Source of the DNA: Acidobacteriota bacterium
Lineage (GTDB): Bacteria; Acidobacteriota; Terriglobia; Terriglobales; Acidobacteriaceae
Assembly (NCBI GenBank): GCA_018268855.1
Contig: JAFDVR010000017.1
Span: 496,001-560,000 of the forward strand
Length of the DNA stretch: 64,000 nucleotides
Direction of reading: 5' to 3'
Of this stretch, positions 33,427-42,498 are shown one piece after another. The notes under the pieces were generated by a model that had not been told where the DNA came from, searched no databases, and saw nothing but the letters and a program-made list of their open reading frames with translations. Position 1 is the first letter of the stretch, and each line of letters begins with the position of its first letter. A program made the translations under genes and the position numbers.

Positions 33427-36240
33427 ATGGCCACTACAAGAAAAATAGCCAGGAAATCTTCCGCTAGGGCGGCTGCGAAGTCGCCTACGAAGAAGTCTGC
33501 AAAAAAGAATGCTGCACAAGCCACTCCCTCTTCGCTTATCGATGAGCAACTCGCGCGTTATCGCTCCATGCGTGACTTCTCTATTACTGAAGAACCTAGC
33601 GGATCATCAAAAGCAAAGTCTGCATTGCGGGGACTACCTTTCGTTATTCAGAAGCATGCAGCTTCGCATCTGCATTATGACTTTCGGCTTGGCTGGAACG
33701 GTGTTCTGAAGAGCTGGGCTGTTGCCAAGGGACCCAGCTATTTTCCCGGCGATCGTCGTCTCGCAGTGCAGGTAGAAGATCATCCGATGGAGTACGGCGG
33801 CTTTGAAGGCATCATCCCTAAAGGCCAGTACGGTGGTGGAACGGTGATGATATGGGACCAAGGAGCTTGGGAACCACACGGAGATGTTGATGAAGGTTTG
33901 CAAAAAGGCTCGCTGAAGTTTGGAATGAGCGGCACCAAGATGCATGGCAATTGGACGCTGGTGCGCATGAATAAAAGTGCGAGTGGAAGCCGCCGCTGGG
34001 GTTCAAGCGATAAGCCGAATTGGCTGCTCATCAAGGAGCATGATAAATACGAGCGCGGCAAGGACGATCCATGCGTCACGGTGGAAGAGCCAAACTCCGC
34101 AGTGACAGGCCGCTCCATCGAAGAAATTGCTGAAGCCGAGACACATGTCTGGCAATCGAACCGGACAAACGGCGTAACTAAGCCATGGCATCACGGCACA
34201 AAGAAGAAAACGGCTGCCGAGGAAACACCAGCGCCGAAGAAGGCTTCGAACAAGCCTGCTTCAGCGTCTCTCAAAAAAAAACTAAATACTCTCCCTCAGG
34301 AAAGACTGCCGGAGTTCATCGCACCGCAACTCGCCACACACGCGGCAACGCCTCCCAATGAAGAAGGATGGCTTCATGAATTGAAGCTGGACGGATATCG
34401 TATTCAAGCGCGCAAACATGGCGATAAAGTGGAACTGCGTACGCGTTCCGGGCTGGATTGGACACATCGCATGCGCGATGTTGCGGACGCGGTGCGTTAC
34501 ATCTCGGCTGAAAACGCCATTCTGGACGGCGAGGTCGTAGTCCTGGATGAGAGTGGCAACTCCATCTTTGCGAAACTTCAAGCATCGTTCGAGCACGGAG
34601 AAAAGAACACTTTCACTTACTTTGTCTTTGATCTGCTGCATTTGGATGGTGGGAATTTACGAGGTCTACCGCTGCGTGAACGCAAGCAGTTACTCTCGCA
34701 AATCGTTCCTGAATCCGGTGAGATTCTTCGGATGAGTGAGGATATTGCGGGAAATGGCGAAGAAGTGTTTCACCGTGCCTGCGAGCTGCACGCTGAAGGC
34801 GTAATCGCAAAGCGGGCCGATGCGAAGTACGTCAGCGGACGAACGGTTTCATGGCTCAAGCTTAAGTGCGTACGCGAACAGGAGTTCGTAATCGGCGGGT
34901 TTACTCTGCCAACGAACGGCACCTATGGCATCGGATCGCTTCTGCTTGGCTACTACGATGACGCTGGCAAGTTGATCTATGCAGGCCGAACCGGCACCGG
35001 ATTCAATCAGCGGACGCATCGTTCGATACGTGATGTGCTGGAGAATCTTGCGCAGAAGACGATGCCCTTCGCGGCTGTCCCTGCTCCCGACCGCCGGGAT
35101 GTGACCTGGGTGAAGCCCACCAAAGTAGCGCAGGTGCGGTTCGCCACGTGGACAGCAGACGGACGCGTGCGGCAGGCTGCGTTTTTGGGACTCCGCGAAG
35201 ATAAAGCAGCGACAGAAGTATTCCGTGAAGCGCCCACGACTGCCCCGAAGCCGCGTACACCGCGCCATCGCGGACGCGAGTTCGTCCACGTCAACGCTTC
35301 TGAAAAGGTGACGCCAATGAAGAAATCTTCCAGTGATAGCGCTGCACAAGTCGCGCCTGTACGGCTCACGCATCCTGAAAAGGTCCTCGACGAAAACACA
35401 AAGCTCACGAAGCAGGAGCTCGCCAATTACTACTGGGCAGTCGCGGAGCATATGCTCCCGCATATTGCAGATAGACCATTGAGCCTTGTGCGCTGTCCGG
35501 AAGGAAGCACTCAACCATGTTTTTTTCAGAAGCATGTAAACCACATGCTTCCGCCGGGCATTGGCAGCGTGACCATTAAGGACAAACGCGGCAAAGCGGA
35601 ACCGTATATCACTCTCAATACAGCCGAAGCACTTGCCGGCCTGGCACAGATGGGCGTGCTGGAGGTGCATCCGTGGGGTTCGAAAAATGATTCTTTAGAG
35701 AGGCCTGATCGCATTATTATCGATCTCGATCCCGATGCAGCTATCTCATGGAAACAGCTTGGAGACAGCGCAAAGCAGGTGCGTTCGATGCTGAAGAGCA
35801 TTGGGCTCGAAAGCTTTCTAAAGACAACTGGCGGTAAAGGCTTGCATATAGTCATCCCCATCGCAGCTCGATATGAATGGCCGATAGTGAAAGTATGGGC
35901 GAAGGCGTTTGCCTCTGCGATGGAAGAGGCGCAGCCGGAACTCTATCTCACCAAAATGACGAAGTCGGCGCGCACCAATAAAATCTTTGTCGACTACCTG
36001 CGGAACGAACGTGGCGCAACGGCTGTGGCTCCATTCTCTCCACGTGCACGCGCGGGCGCTCCTGTATCGATGCCGCTTACATGGAAAGAACTTTCAGCAT
36101 CCGAACGTCCGTCGTTCTCCATCAGCAACTTCTCCGAATGGAAAGAGCGACTAAAAAAAGATCCTTGGAAAGGTATCGATTCTCTTAAACAGAAATTGCC
36201 TGCGGTGGAGGAAGGATCCCAGGCAAAATACGTGGCCTGA
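33427..36240 (+). CDS. ligD: LigD, multifunctional NHEJ DNA ligase
   Basis: Three-domain end-joining enzyme of 937 residues in the order phosphoesterase - ligase - polymerase, as in Pseudomonas. A basic leader (1-35) precedes the 3'-phosphoesterase domain (about 60-210; HLHYDFRLGWNGVLKSWAVA and the GQYGGGTVMIWD region). The ATP-dependent ligase domain (about 305-600) has nucleotidyl Lys320 in ELKLDGYR, then EGVIAKRADAKYVSGR and WLKLKCVREQEFVIGG. The primase-polymerase domain (about 645-920) has IIIDLDPDAAISW (metal Asp pair) and TTGGKGLHIVIPI. It forms an operon with ku. Confidence 0.97.
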   Translation: MATTRKIARKSSARAAAKSPTKKSAKKNAAQATPSSLIDEQLARYRSMRDFSITEEPSGSSKAKSALRGLPFVIQKHAASHLHYDFRLGWNGVLKSWAVAKGPSYFPGDRRLAVQVEDHPMEYGGFEGIIPKGQYGGGTVMIWDQGAWEPHGDVDEGLQKGSLKFGMSGTKMHGNWTLVRMNKSASGSRRWGSSDKPNWLLIKEHDKYERGKDDPCVTVEEPNSAVTGRSIEEIAEAETHVWQSNRTNGVTKPWHHGTKKKTAAEETPAPKKASNKPASASLKKKLNTLPQERLPEFIAPQLATHAATPPNEEGWLHELKLDGYRIQARKHGDKVELRTRSGLDWTHRMRDVADAVRYISAENAILDGEVVVLDESGNSIFAKLQASFEHGEKNTFTYFVFDLLHLDGGNLRGLPLRERKQLLSQIVPESGEILRMSEDIAGNGEEVFHRACELHAEGVIAKRADAKYVSGRTVSWLKLKCVREQEFVIGGFTLPTNGTYGIGSLLLGYYDDAGKLIYAGRTGTGFNQRTHRSIRDVLENLAQKTMPFAAVPAPDRRDVTWVKPTKVAQVRFATWTADGRVRQAAFLGLREDKAATEVFREAPTTAPKPRTPRHRGREFVHVNASEKVTPMKKSSSDSAAQVAPVRLTHPEKVLDENTKLTKQELANYYWAVAEHMLPHIADRPLSLVRCPEGSTQPCFFQKHVNHMLPPGIGSVTIKDKRGKAEPYITLNTAEALAGLAQMGVLEVHPWGSKNDSLERPDRIIIDLDPDAAISWKQLGDSAKQVRSMLKSIGLESFLKTTGGKGLHIVIPIAARYEWPIVKVWAKAFASAMEEAQPELYLTKMTKSARTNKIFVDYLRNERGATAVAPFSPRARAGAPVSMPLTWKELSASERPSFSISNFSEWKERLKKDPWKGIDSLKQKLPAVEEGSQAKYVA

Positions 36241-36277
36241 TTCCCTTTTATTGCCCTCCTGAAGTAATCTGTCGGGC

Positions 36278-38800
36278 ATGACCGAGCTATCTACTAGACA
36301 ACCGTTTGTTTCAGATATCAGTCGCCGCTCTTTTCTGCGTGGTTCTACCTTCGCATGGACGGGCGCAATGCTCTCCAAATCCATCTTCGCTTTCGCGCAG
36401 GATGGCACTTCGCCCCATATTGTGGACCGCATCACACTCACGGATGGATGGGAGTTTCTGAAAGACTCGCTTGCTAATCCATGGGAGGCGTGGCTCACCG
36501 ACCAGACGAATCCCTTGACAAAGGTTTCTCTTCCTCACTGTTTCAATGCGATGGATGCATGCGACCCCGATGTTCCTTACTATCAGGGGCCGGGTTGGTA
36601 CCGCACGCATGTGCAAATAAATAATCCGTTTCCTAACGGACGCACACTGCTGCACTTTGAAGGCGCCGGTCAGGAGTCGAAAGTCTATGTGGGACTAGAA
36701 CTCGCTGGCGAGCATATCGGCGGATACGACGAATTTGTCTTAGACATTACGGAACTTGCGGCGAAACATACAGACTATAAACGCGGTGTTCCGCTGGCCG
36801 TTATGTGTACGAATGCACATAATCTCGATCGCATTCCATCGCAAATGAGCGACTTCACTCTCTATGGTGGGCTCTATCGCAATGTGCATGTGGTGTATGT
36901 GCCGGAGGCCTCAATCGCACACGTCAAAGTGGAAACCGATATCAAGGAAGGTGGCAGAAGCTGCAGCGTAAATATTGTGCCGAACGGCTACTTCCCTGCG
37001 GATACTGTTCCGAAATATAGCGGCAAAATTGAGATATTTGGGCCCGACAATGAACTCCTCCATAGGAGTGATTCTCTTGCTCTGACGAAAGAAGACGCAA
37101 AACAGCTTGGCAATCCACTGATAGTCCACAACGTTAAGCTCTGGTCGCCTGATTCCCCTAACCTTTACCGATGCCGCGTTACGCTTCAGTTGGGAGCTGG
37201 AACACAGGTTGTAGAAGAACGTTTCGGTTGCCGCTCGTTCCACTTTGAAGAGCACGGCGCCTTCTTTCTCAATGGCAAAAAATGCTTCCTTCGCGGAACA
37301 CACCGGCACGAAGATCATGCAGGCTATGGTGCTGCCACTCCGGCAGCGATCATCCGCAAGGAGATGCAGCTTATCAAAGAAATGGGAGCGAACTTCATCC
37401 GGCTTGCGCATTATCAGCAGTCGAAGCTTGTACTCGATCTTTGCGATGAGCTTGGTCTGATTGTGTGGGAAGAGGTGCCATGGTGCCGTGCCGGAGCAGG
37501 CAGCGAGAAGATGCAGCAAATGGTGCTCGACAAACTGCGCATCATGATCGAGCAGCACGGCAACCACCCGAGCATCGTCTTCTGGGGACTTGGCAATGAA
37601 GATGATTGGCCAGGTGAGTATCCCTCAATCAACAAGGAAGAAATTCGTGTATTGATGCAGCGGGCGCATGAGCTTGCCCATAAGCTCGATCCGACACGTC
37701 TCACCAGCTATCGCCGCTGTGATTTCGCGCGCGACATTCCTGACGTATATTCGCCGTCGATCTGGGCAGGCTGGTACGGCGGTTCCTATACGGACTACCA
37801 GAAATCCTTAGAAACGCAAAACAAAAAGCAGAAGCACATGCTCCACATTGAGTGGGGCGCCGACTCCCATGCTGGCCGTCACGCAGAGAAAGTGCCGCTC
37901 GTCGAAATCCCGAAAGACGAAACTACTGCCGAGACAGGCATGGCCTTCAAGATGACCGGCGGCTCTCCACGCATGAGCAAGGATGGCGACTGGAGCGAAA
38001 CTTACGCATGTGACTTATTTGACTGGCATTTGAAAGTGCAGGAAATATTGCCGTGGTTCGCGGGCTCTGCCCAGTGGATATTTAAAGACTTTACTACGCC
38101 GCTGCGTCCAGAGAACCCTGTGCCTCGTATCAATCAGAAAGGCGTCGCCGCGCGCGATCTCACTCTCAAAGAGAGCTATTACGTCTTTCAATCATATTGG
38201 GCAAGGAAGCCGATGGTGCACATCTATGGACACACCTGGGCCGTCCGCTGGGGCAAGCCGGACGAGGAGAAGACCATCAAGGTTTACTCGAACTGCGTCG
38301 AGGTGGAACTGTTTGTGAATGGACGAAGTGCCGGGAAGAAGAAACGAAACAGCCAGGACTTTCCTGCTGCTGGCCTTCGTTGGCAGGTGGCACTAAAGCC
38401 TGGGAAGAATGAGGTGCGCGCAGTGGGATCGACAGGACAGGTGGAAGATCAGATCTCATTCAACTATGAAACGGAGTCATGGGGAGCGCCTCATCACCTG
38501 CGCATTATCCCTGCCATATCTTTCTCGGGCAACGTGCCACAACATTTTGCAATTGCTGAAGTTCTCGATGCCGCAGGTAAGATTTGCCATGATGCTCGCA
38601 ATCGCCTCACCTTCTCTGTAAGCGGCGCGGCACGTTTGGTCGACAATCTCGGCACGCCCTGGGGATCGCGTGTAGTGGAAGCGGCAAACGGTCGTGCAGT
38701 GGTTCACCTTGCGGATGTGGACAACATCTCCGGCTTTGCTGTGAGCGTCAACAGTGCGGGACTCAGTGGCGCGACGAAGTTGAATCGTGCAATAACTTAG
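36278..38800 (+). CDS. Exported GH2-family glycoside hydrolase (beta-galactosidase-like)
   Basis: 840 residues. A Tat-type leader (SRRSFLRGSTFAWTGAML) is followed by the GH2 sugar-binding domain (about 55-210), an Ig-like domain (to about 315), and a TIM barrel with NGKKCFLRGTHRHEDHAGYG. Acid/base Glu441 lies in WGLGNEDDW and the candidate nucleophile Glu525 in HIEWGADSH. Two C-terminal beta domains (about 630-835) include the DUF4982-like CVEVELFVNGRSAGKKKRN. Substrate cannot be fixed from sequence; beta-galactosidase, beta-glucuronidase or similar are possible. It stands alone between ligD and tmRNA. Confidence 0.87.
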   Translation: MTELSTRQPFVSDISRRSFLRGSTFAWTGAMLSKSIFAFAQDGTSPHIVDRITLTDGWEFLKDSLANPWEAWLTDQTNPLTKVSLPHCFNAMDACDPDVPYYQGPGWYRTHVQINNPFPNGRTLLHFEGAGQESKVYVGLELAGEHIGGYDEFVLDITELAAKHTDYKRGVPLAVMCTNAHNLDRIPSQMSDFTLYGGLYRNVHVVYVPEASIAHVKVETDIKEGGRSCSVNIVPNGYFPADTVPKYSGKIEIFGPDNELLHRSDSLALTKEDAKQLGNPLIVHNVKLWSPDSPNLYRCRVTLQLGAGTQVVEERFGCRSFHFEEHGAFFLNGKKCFLRGTHRHEDHAGYGAATPAAIIRKEMQLIKEMGANFIRLAHYQQSKLVLDLCDELGLIVWEEVPWCRAGAGSEKMQQMVLDKLRIMIEQHGNHPSIVFWGLGNEDDWPGEYPSINKEEIRVLMQRAHELAHKLDPTRLTSYRRCDFARDIPDVYSPSIWAGWYGGSYTDYQKSLETQNKKQKHMLHIEWGADSHAGRHAEKVPLVEIPKDETTAETGMAFKMTGGSPRMSKDGDWSETYACDLFDWHLKVQEILPWFAGSAQWIFKDFTTPLRPENPVPRINQKGVAARDLTLKESYYVFQSYWARKPMVHIYGHTWAVRWGKPDEEKTIKVYSNCVEVELFVNGRSAGKKKRNSQDFPAAGLRWQVALKPGKNEVRAVGSTGQVEDQISFNYETESWGAPHHLRIIPAISFSGNVPQHFAIAEVLDAAGKICHDARNRLTFSVSGAARLVDNLGTPWGSRVVEAANGRAVVHLADVDNISGFAVSVNSAGLSGATKLNRAIT

Positions 38801-38806
38801 AGCATC

Positions 38807-38812
38807 TATAAT
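38807..38812 (+). promoter_or_regulatory. Possible -10 element for tmRNA
   Basis: A perfect TATAAT lies seven bases after the GH2 stop and 60 bases before the mature tmRNA 5' end. TTGACA (38826-38831) also occurs but without a matching -10. The leader would be removed by RNase P. No good -35 was found at the right distance from TATAAT. Confidence 0.3.
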
Positions 38813-38872
38813 TGAGGGCAGGTCTTTGACATCGCTGCAAATGCAACGCTCGAAGTTATCTCCACCGAATGT

Positions 38873-39226
38873 GGGGGCGTCACGGCTTCGACGGGATTGC
38901 TTGTGGCAGGGAGGCATGCCGGGGTGGGTACACCCGTAATCGCGCCCAAAACTATAAGTGCCGAACCTCAATTCGCACTCGCTGCTTAATTAACTAAGTA
39001 GCCGATCGCTTCCGCTTCGCCTATGGGCGGATACCGATCGTCGCACAGTAGGCTGGTCCAAGGTGCTCCGTCTGTGCGCCAAGGATGAGATCGATCAGAC
39101 TGGTGGCTTGCTCATCTTCGCCCGTTCTCAGGGCAGGCTACGAGACAAAGATGAACGAGGAAAAGCATGAATGCTCTCTGCTATCCGTAGTTTCGGACGT
39201 GGGTTCAACTCCCACCGCCTCCACCA
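38873..39226 (+). ncRNA. ssrA: tmRNA (transfer-messenger RNA)
   Basis: Rescues stalled ribosomes by acting as tRNA-Ala and then as mRNA for a degradation tag. The 5' end GGGGGCGTCACGGCTTCGAC is the conserved tmRNA start. The 3' end carries the T-arm GTGGGTTCAACTCCCAC and the acceptor strand CGCCTCC followed by ACCA, which pairs with the 5' GGGGGCG (one G-U). The tag frame starts with the resume codon GCG at 38942 after GTAATC and reads APKTISAEPQFALAA, stop TAA at 38987-38989. The CCA end is encoded. The length, 354 bases, is normal. Confidence 0.96.
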
Positions 39227-39292
39227 TACTTCATTTTTGTAGAAGATCATTTTTATCATTGCAAAGCTGCCCTATCATATAGATAGAAGCAA

Positions 39293-39336
39293 AAACGCCG
39301 TTGCACAAAGAATATGAACTATGTGCAACGGCGTTT
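39293..39336 (-). terminator. Long hairpin between tmRNA and the DUF892 gene
   Basis: A perfect 15-bp inverted repeat (39293-39307 / 39322-39336; arm AAACGCCGTTGCACA) with a 14-base loop. On the minus strand the outgoing arm ends in TTT and continues TTGCTTC, so it can terminate the DUF892 transcript; on the plus strand it lies 67 bases after tmRNA and could end that transcript as well, although no T run follows. Confidence 0.65.
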
Positions 39337-39355
39337 GCTCTCCCAAAGTGCGCTT

Positions 39356-40345
39356 TTAGGCTGCAGAGCGCAGTTCGAGGATCGACTGTTCTGCTTTCGG
39401 CGCAATCCGGCTCCAGACTTTTTCAGCCGTTGCCTTCTCCTGTTGCTGAATTCTCAGCACGAGGCTTTCCGTTTCTGCATCACCAGCAAGGCGGCAACTT
39501 TCTGCGAGACATTCATACATCGCTACTTCGGCATTTTCCACGGCAAATGCCATCATTAGGTTTTGAGTCATGCGCTCTTCTGCATCGTATCCAACCTGCG
39601 CGATTTTGGGAGCGAAGTTAAATACATGCGCCAGAAGACTCTTAAATGTTGATGTTGAACCGCCTAACGCCTCCAGACACGTAGTCAATGCTTCATACTG
39701 GCCCTTTGTTTCTACAGCGTGCTCCGCAAAGAGCGATTGTATGGCGGGGTCATTGCCTTCTTTAGAAAATCCATTAAGCTGGGTTTCGAAGCTGTTTTCT
39801 GCAGCGATCGCATCCTGCACATATGTACGAATAAGTTCAGCAGGAGAGCTTCCCGACGCTGTAGCCGCTTCAAACGATTCACGCACACTTTCGTGCAGAA
39901 TTGACCATACCTGGTTATAGTCATCCTGCTCTTCCGATTGAAGAGTGCGCGCCAGCGATGCTACTTCTGTGTCACCCGCGGTCATGGCAGCAACAGCGAG
40001 AGATTCGTACATGGCCATCTCCGCAGCAGCTGCAGCAAAGGTCACCATCAGGTGCTGGGTATTCTTTTCTGATGAGCCTTGTCCGATCTGAGCACTGAGA
40101 GGTGTGAACGCCAGTGTCTGTGCCAAAATTGTTTTTGCAGTAGACGGAGAACCTCCACGGCGTTCCAGAAGCTGTGTCAGTCGTTCATGCTGTGTCTTCG
40201 CCTTTGCAGAAAAGGAACTCAGCATGGATTGCACTTTTCCTTGCTCGCCTGCTTCGCCAAAACTGGCGAGAGCATGTTCGAAATTTCGCTCTGCCGAGAT
40301 TGTGTCCTCAAGATATGTATTGATGCGATTTTCTATAGCCGTCAT
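39356..40345 (-). CDS. Duplicated DUF892 (YciE-like) ferritin-fold protein
   Basis: 329 residues from the ATG at 40343-40345, with GGAGGAG upstream. It is made of two tandem copies (about 1-155 and 165-325) of the ferritin-like DUF892 domain. Matching landmarks are RINTYLEDTISAERNFEHAL / LIRTYVQDAIAAENSFETQL, QHERLTQLLERRGGSPSTAK / QYEALTTCLEALGGSTSTFK, and AAAEMAMYESLA / ENAEVAMYECLA. Single-domain family members dimerise to form a four-helix di-metal site and are linked to stress; the fusion could be a covalent dimer. Carboxylate/His metal ligands are partly kept. It is divergent from the PQQ dehydrogenase operon. Confidence 0.85.
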   Translation of the reverse strand: MTAIENRINTYLEDTISAERNFEHALASFGEAGEQGKVQSMLSSFSAKAKTQHERLTQLLERRGGSPSTAKTILAQTLAFTPLSAQIGQGSSEKNTQHLMVTFAAAAAEMAMYESLAVAAMTAGDTEVASLARTLQSEEQDDYNQVWSILHESVRESFEAATASGSSPAELIRTYVQDAIAAENSFETQLNGFSKEGNDPAIQSLFAEHAVETKGQYEALTTCLEALGGSTSTFKSLLAHVFNFAPKIAQVGYDAEERMTQNLMMAFAVENAEVAMYECLAESCRLAGDAETESLVLRIQQQEKATAEKVWSRIAPKAEQSILELRSAA

Positions 40346-40427
40346 AAAACATCTCCTCCTGCTGCCTTTTGAATTGCCGTACATCCCGCGGCCATTCCTC
40401 TCGGGGGTAGGAGGATGAATTATGTAC

Positions 40428-40448
40428 TGCCGTTTACTGTAAACAGCA
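40428..40448. promoter_or_regulatory. Palindromic operator-like site upstream of the DUF892 gene
   Basis: Core GTTTAC-T-GTAAAC (40432-40444), flanked by TGC (40428-40430) and GCA (40446-40448), giving a 21-base near-perfect palindrome with one mismatched pair. It is centred 93 bases upstream of the DUF892 start, a plausible operator distance. The regulator is not identifiable. Confidence 0.45.
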
Positions 40449-40564
40449 TATGTGAGAGATAAGGCAGATAAAGACGCGAGAGGATTGCTTGAATGTCTTT
40501 GTGAGGGTGCCGACTGGCGGCTGTAACAAGTCCCGGCTCTTGAATGGCTTCATTGCCTTTTTTA

Positions 40565-40577
40565 TTAGGCAACCTAA
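40565..40577. promoter_or_regulatory. Palindrome TTAGG-CAA-CCTAA upstream of the PQQ dehydrogenase
   Basis: Perfect five-base arms, 85 bases before the dehydrogenase start. It shares the core AGGCAWCCT with the palindromes at 32413-32427 and 50752-50766. TTAGG/CCTAA arms recall half of a DtxR-type box but with a much shorter spacer, so that identity is not claimed. Confidence 0.4.
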
Positions 40578-40662
40578 GTTCCTGAGTTCAACATCCTTCA
40601 TGCATAACCAATCGGCATTTTGCGCCGAAACCCGTCATGCATACGAACTTTGGATCGGCGAG

Positions 40663-42498
40663 ATGAGATCTTCTGGATGTTCTTCCACCGCGGCAGTAAT
40701 CGTACTGCTCTCGCTTAGCTTTACAGTAGGCTGCAAACGCGGTCATCGCACACAGGAACCTGCATCTGCCGGCGGTCAAATTCGGGCGTACACCGGCCAA
40801 ATGGAATCTGATGACGGACACTGGCTGCGCGCGACCAAGGATTATGCGAACACCCGCTACAGCTCTCTGAACCAGATCAATACCGGAAATGTGAGTCAGC
40901 TCCACGTGGCGTGGACCTTCTCCACGGGTGTGCCCCATGGACAGGAAGCGGCTCCTATTGTTGCCAATAACACGATGTACATCGCCACCCCGTGGCCAAA
41001 TGTACTGTATGCTCTCGATCTGACGAAGCAGGGCGCGCCTTTGAAATGGAAGTACGAGCCGCATCCCTCACCGGCTTCTAAAGGTGAAGCCTGCTGCGAT
41101 TGGGTGAGCCGCGGGGCGGTCTACGACAACGGCAAAATCTTTTTCAATACACTGGACGGCTACACCATCGCTCTCAACGCAGATACCGGCGCAGAGCTTT
41201 GGAAGACACATCTTGCCGACATCAGCCATGGCGAAACAATCACAATGGCGCCCATGGTGGTCCACAACCATGTATTCGTCGGCAACTCCGGTGGCGAGTT
41301 CGGCGTGCGTGGATGGCTTGCCGCACTGGACACCAATAGCGGCAAACTGGCATGGAAGGCATATAACACCGGGCCGGACAAAGAAGTGCTTATCGGACAG
41401 CGATTTAAGCCTTTCTATAAGACCGATCAAGGCACTGATCTTGGCGTGAAGACATGGCCTCCGGATGCCTGGCGCGTCGGCGGCGGTACCGTCTGGGGAT
41501 TTCTCGCGTACGATCCCAAGCTGAATCTTATCTACTACGGCACGGCGAATCCTGGTCCATGGAATGCAGAGGTGCGTCCTGGCGATAATAAATGGACCTC
41601 CGGCATGTTCGCGCGCGATCCGGATACCGGCGAAGCCGTGTGGTTCTATCAGATGTCGCCGCATGATCTCTTCGACTGGGACGGCATCAATGAAGACATT
41701 CTGCTGGACCTTCCCATGCAGGGGCAGAACCGACAGGTGCTGGTACGGCCAGACCGCAATGGATATGTCTACGTCATCGATCGTTCAAATGGACAGGTGT
41801 TGTCTGCCACGCCGTATGTCCACATCACGACCACAACAGGCGTCGATCTTCAGACAGGACGCTTGCAGCATGTCCCGGAAAAGACGCCGCGCACCGGCCA
41901 GGTGGTGAAAGATATCTGCCCCATGGCTCCAGGCGCAAAGGACTGGCAACCCTCTTCGTTCTCAGCGCAGACTGGGCTTGTTTATATTCCACATCAGAAT
42001 ATGTGCATGGATGAGGAAGGCACCGAGGCCAACTATATTGCCGGTACTCCTTACATCGGCGCCTCGGTGCAGTATTATCCCGGCCCCGGCGGGCACATGG
42101 GCGAGTTGACGGCGTGGGACCCTATCGCAGGAAAACCTGTCTGGGTCATTAAGGACAAGTATCCCATCTGGAGCGGCACAGTCAGCACGGCTGGCGGACT
42201 AGTCTTTTTCGGCACGATGGATGGCTGGTTCAAAGCAGCCGATGCCAGGACGGGCAATGTTTTATGGCAGTTCAAAACAGCATCCGGTATCATCGGCCAA
42301 CCTGTTACCTATCGCGGTCCAGACGGCAAACAATACATCGCAATCCTTTCCGGAATTGGCGGCTGGCCAGGTTCCATCGTTGCGGGGAAACTGGACACGC
42401 GTGATGGCACCGCAGGCAACGGCTGGGGCAAGGCGCTGCCCAATATTCGCAACGAAGTGACGCCGGGAGGGACGCTGTATGTCTTTGCTCTTCCGTAG
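40663..42498 (+). CDS. PQQ-dependent alcohol dehydrogenase, probably lanthanide-type (XoxF/PedH-like)
   Basis: Periplasmic quinoprotein that oxidises alcohols and passes electrons to a cytochrome c. 611 residues from the ATG at 40663, whose signal sequence ends in a lipobox (FTVGC, Cys24). Eight-bladed propeller with repeated tryptophan-docking motifs (DTGAELWKTHLADISHG; DTGEAVWFYQMS). The vicinal disulfide CC is at 144-145. Metal and catalytic residues: Glu212, Asn296, Asp338 and an extra Asp340 (FDWDGIN). Spacings closely match XoxF of Methylacidiphilum (Glu172, Asn256, Asp299, Asp301), where the extra Asp marks lanthanide use. No fused cytochrome domain. Its 3' end overlaps the binding-protein gene by 20 bases. 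Confidence 0.9.
   Translation: MRSSGCSSTAAVIVLLSLSFTVGCKRGHRTQEPASAGGQIRAYTGQMESDDGHWLRATKDYANTRYSSLNQINTGNVSQLHVAWTFSTGVPHGQEAAPIVANNTMYIATPWPNVLYALDLTKQGAPLKWKYEPHPSPASKGEACCDWVSRGAVYDNGKIFFNTLDGYTIALNADTGAELWKTHLADISHGETITMAPMVVHNHVFVGNSGGEFGVRGWLAALDTNSGKLAWKAYNTGPDKEVLIGQRFKPFYKTDQGTDLGVKTWPPDAWRVGGGTVWGFLAYDPKLNLIYYGTANPGPWNAEVRPGDNKWTSGMFARDPDTGEAVWFYQMSPHDLFDWDGINEDILLDLPMQGQNRQVLVRPDRNGYVYVIDRSNGQVLSATPYVHITTTTGVDLQTGRLQHVPEKTPRTGQVVKDICPMAPGAKDWQPSSFSAQTGLVYIPHQNMCMDEEGTEANYIAGTPYIGASVQYYPGPGGHMGELTAWDPIAGKPVWVIKDKYPIWSGTVSTAGGLVFFGTMDGWFKAADARTGNVLWQFKTASGIIGQPVTYRGPDGKQYIAILSGIGGWPGSIVAGKLDTRDGTAGNGWGKALPNIRNEVTPGGTLYVFALP

Larger units (their letters stand above)
40346..40662. 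promoter_or_regulatory. 317-base divergent intergenic region between DUF892 and the quinoprotein operon
   Basis: No convincing gene is present. It contains two palindromes (40428-40448 and 40565-40577, listed separately), one nearer each gene. A frame open from 40489 continues into the dehydrogenase, but the added residues are not typical of that family; the start at 40663 leads straight into a lipoprotein signal. Confidence 0.5.

Noticed and set aside
38826..38866. TTGACA before tmRNA as a complete sigma-70 promoter
   Set aside because: No acceptable -10 lies 16-18 bases downstream; only an isolated TATAAT farther upstream is credible.
40565..40577. DtxR/MntR-type metal regulator box
   Set aside because: The TTAGG/CCTAA arms are similar, but the spacer is only 3 bases and the total is too short for the known 19-base boxes.
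40489..40662. N-terminal extension of the PQQ dehydrogenase
   Set aside because: The 58 extra residues do not resemble a signal or any domain, and a lipoprotein signal begins at the ATG at 40663.
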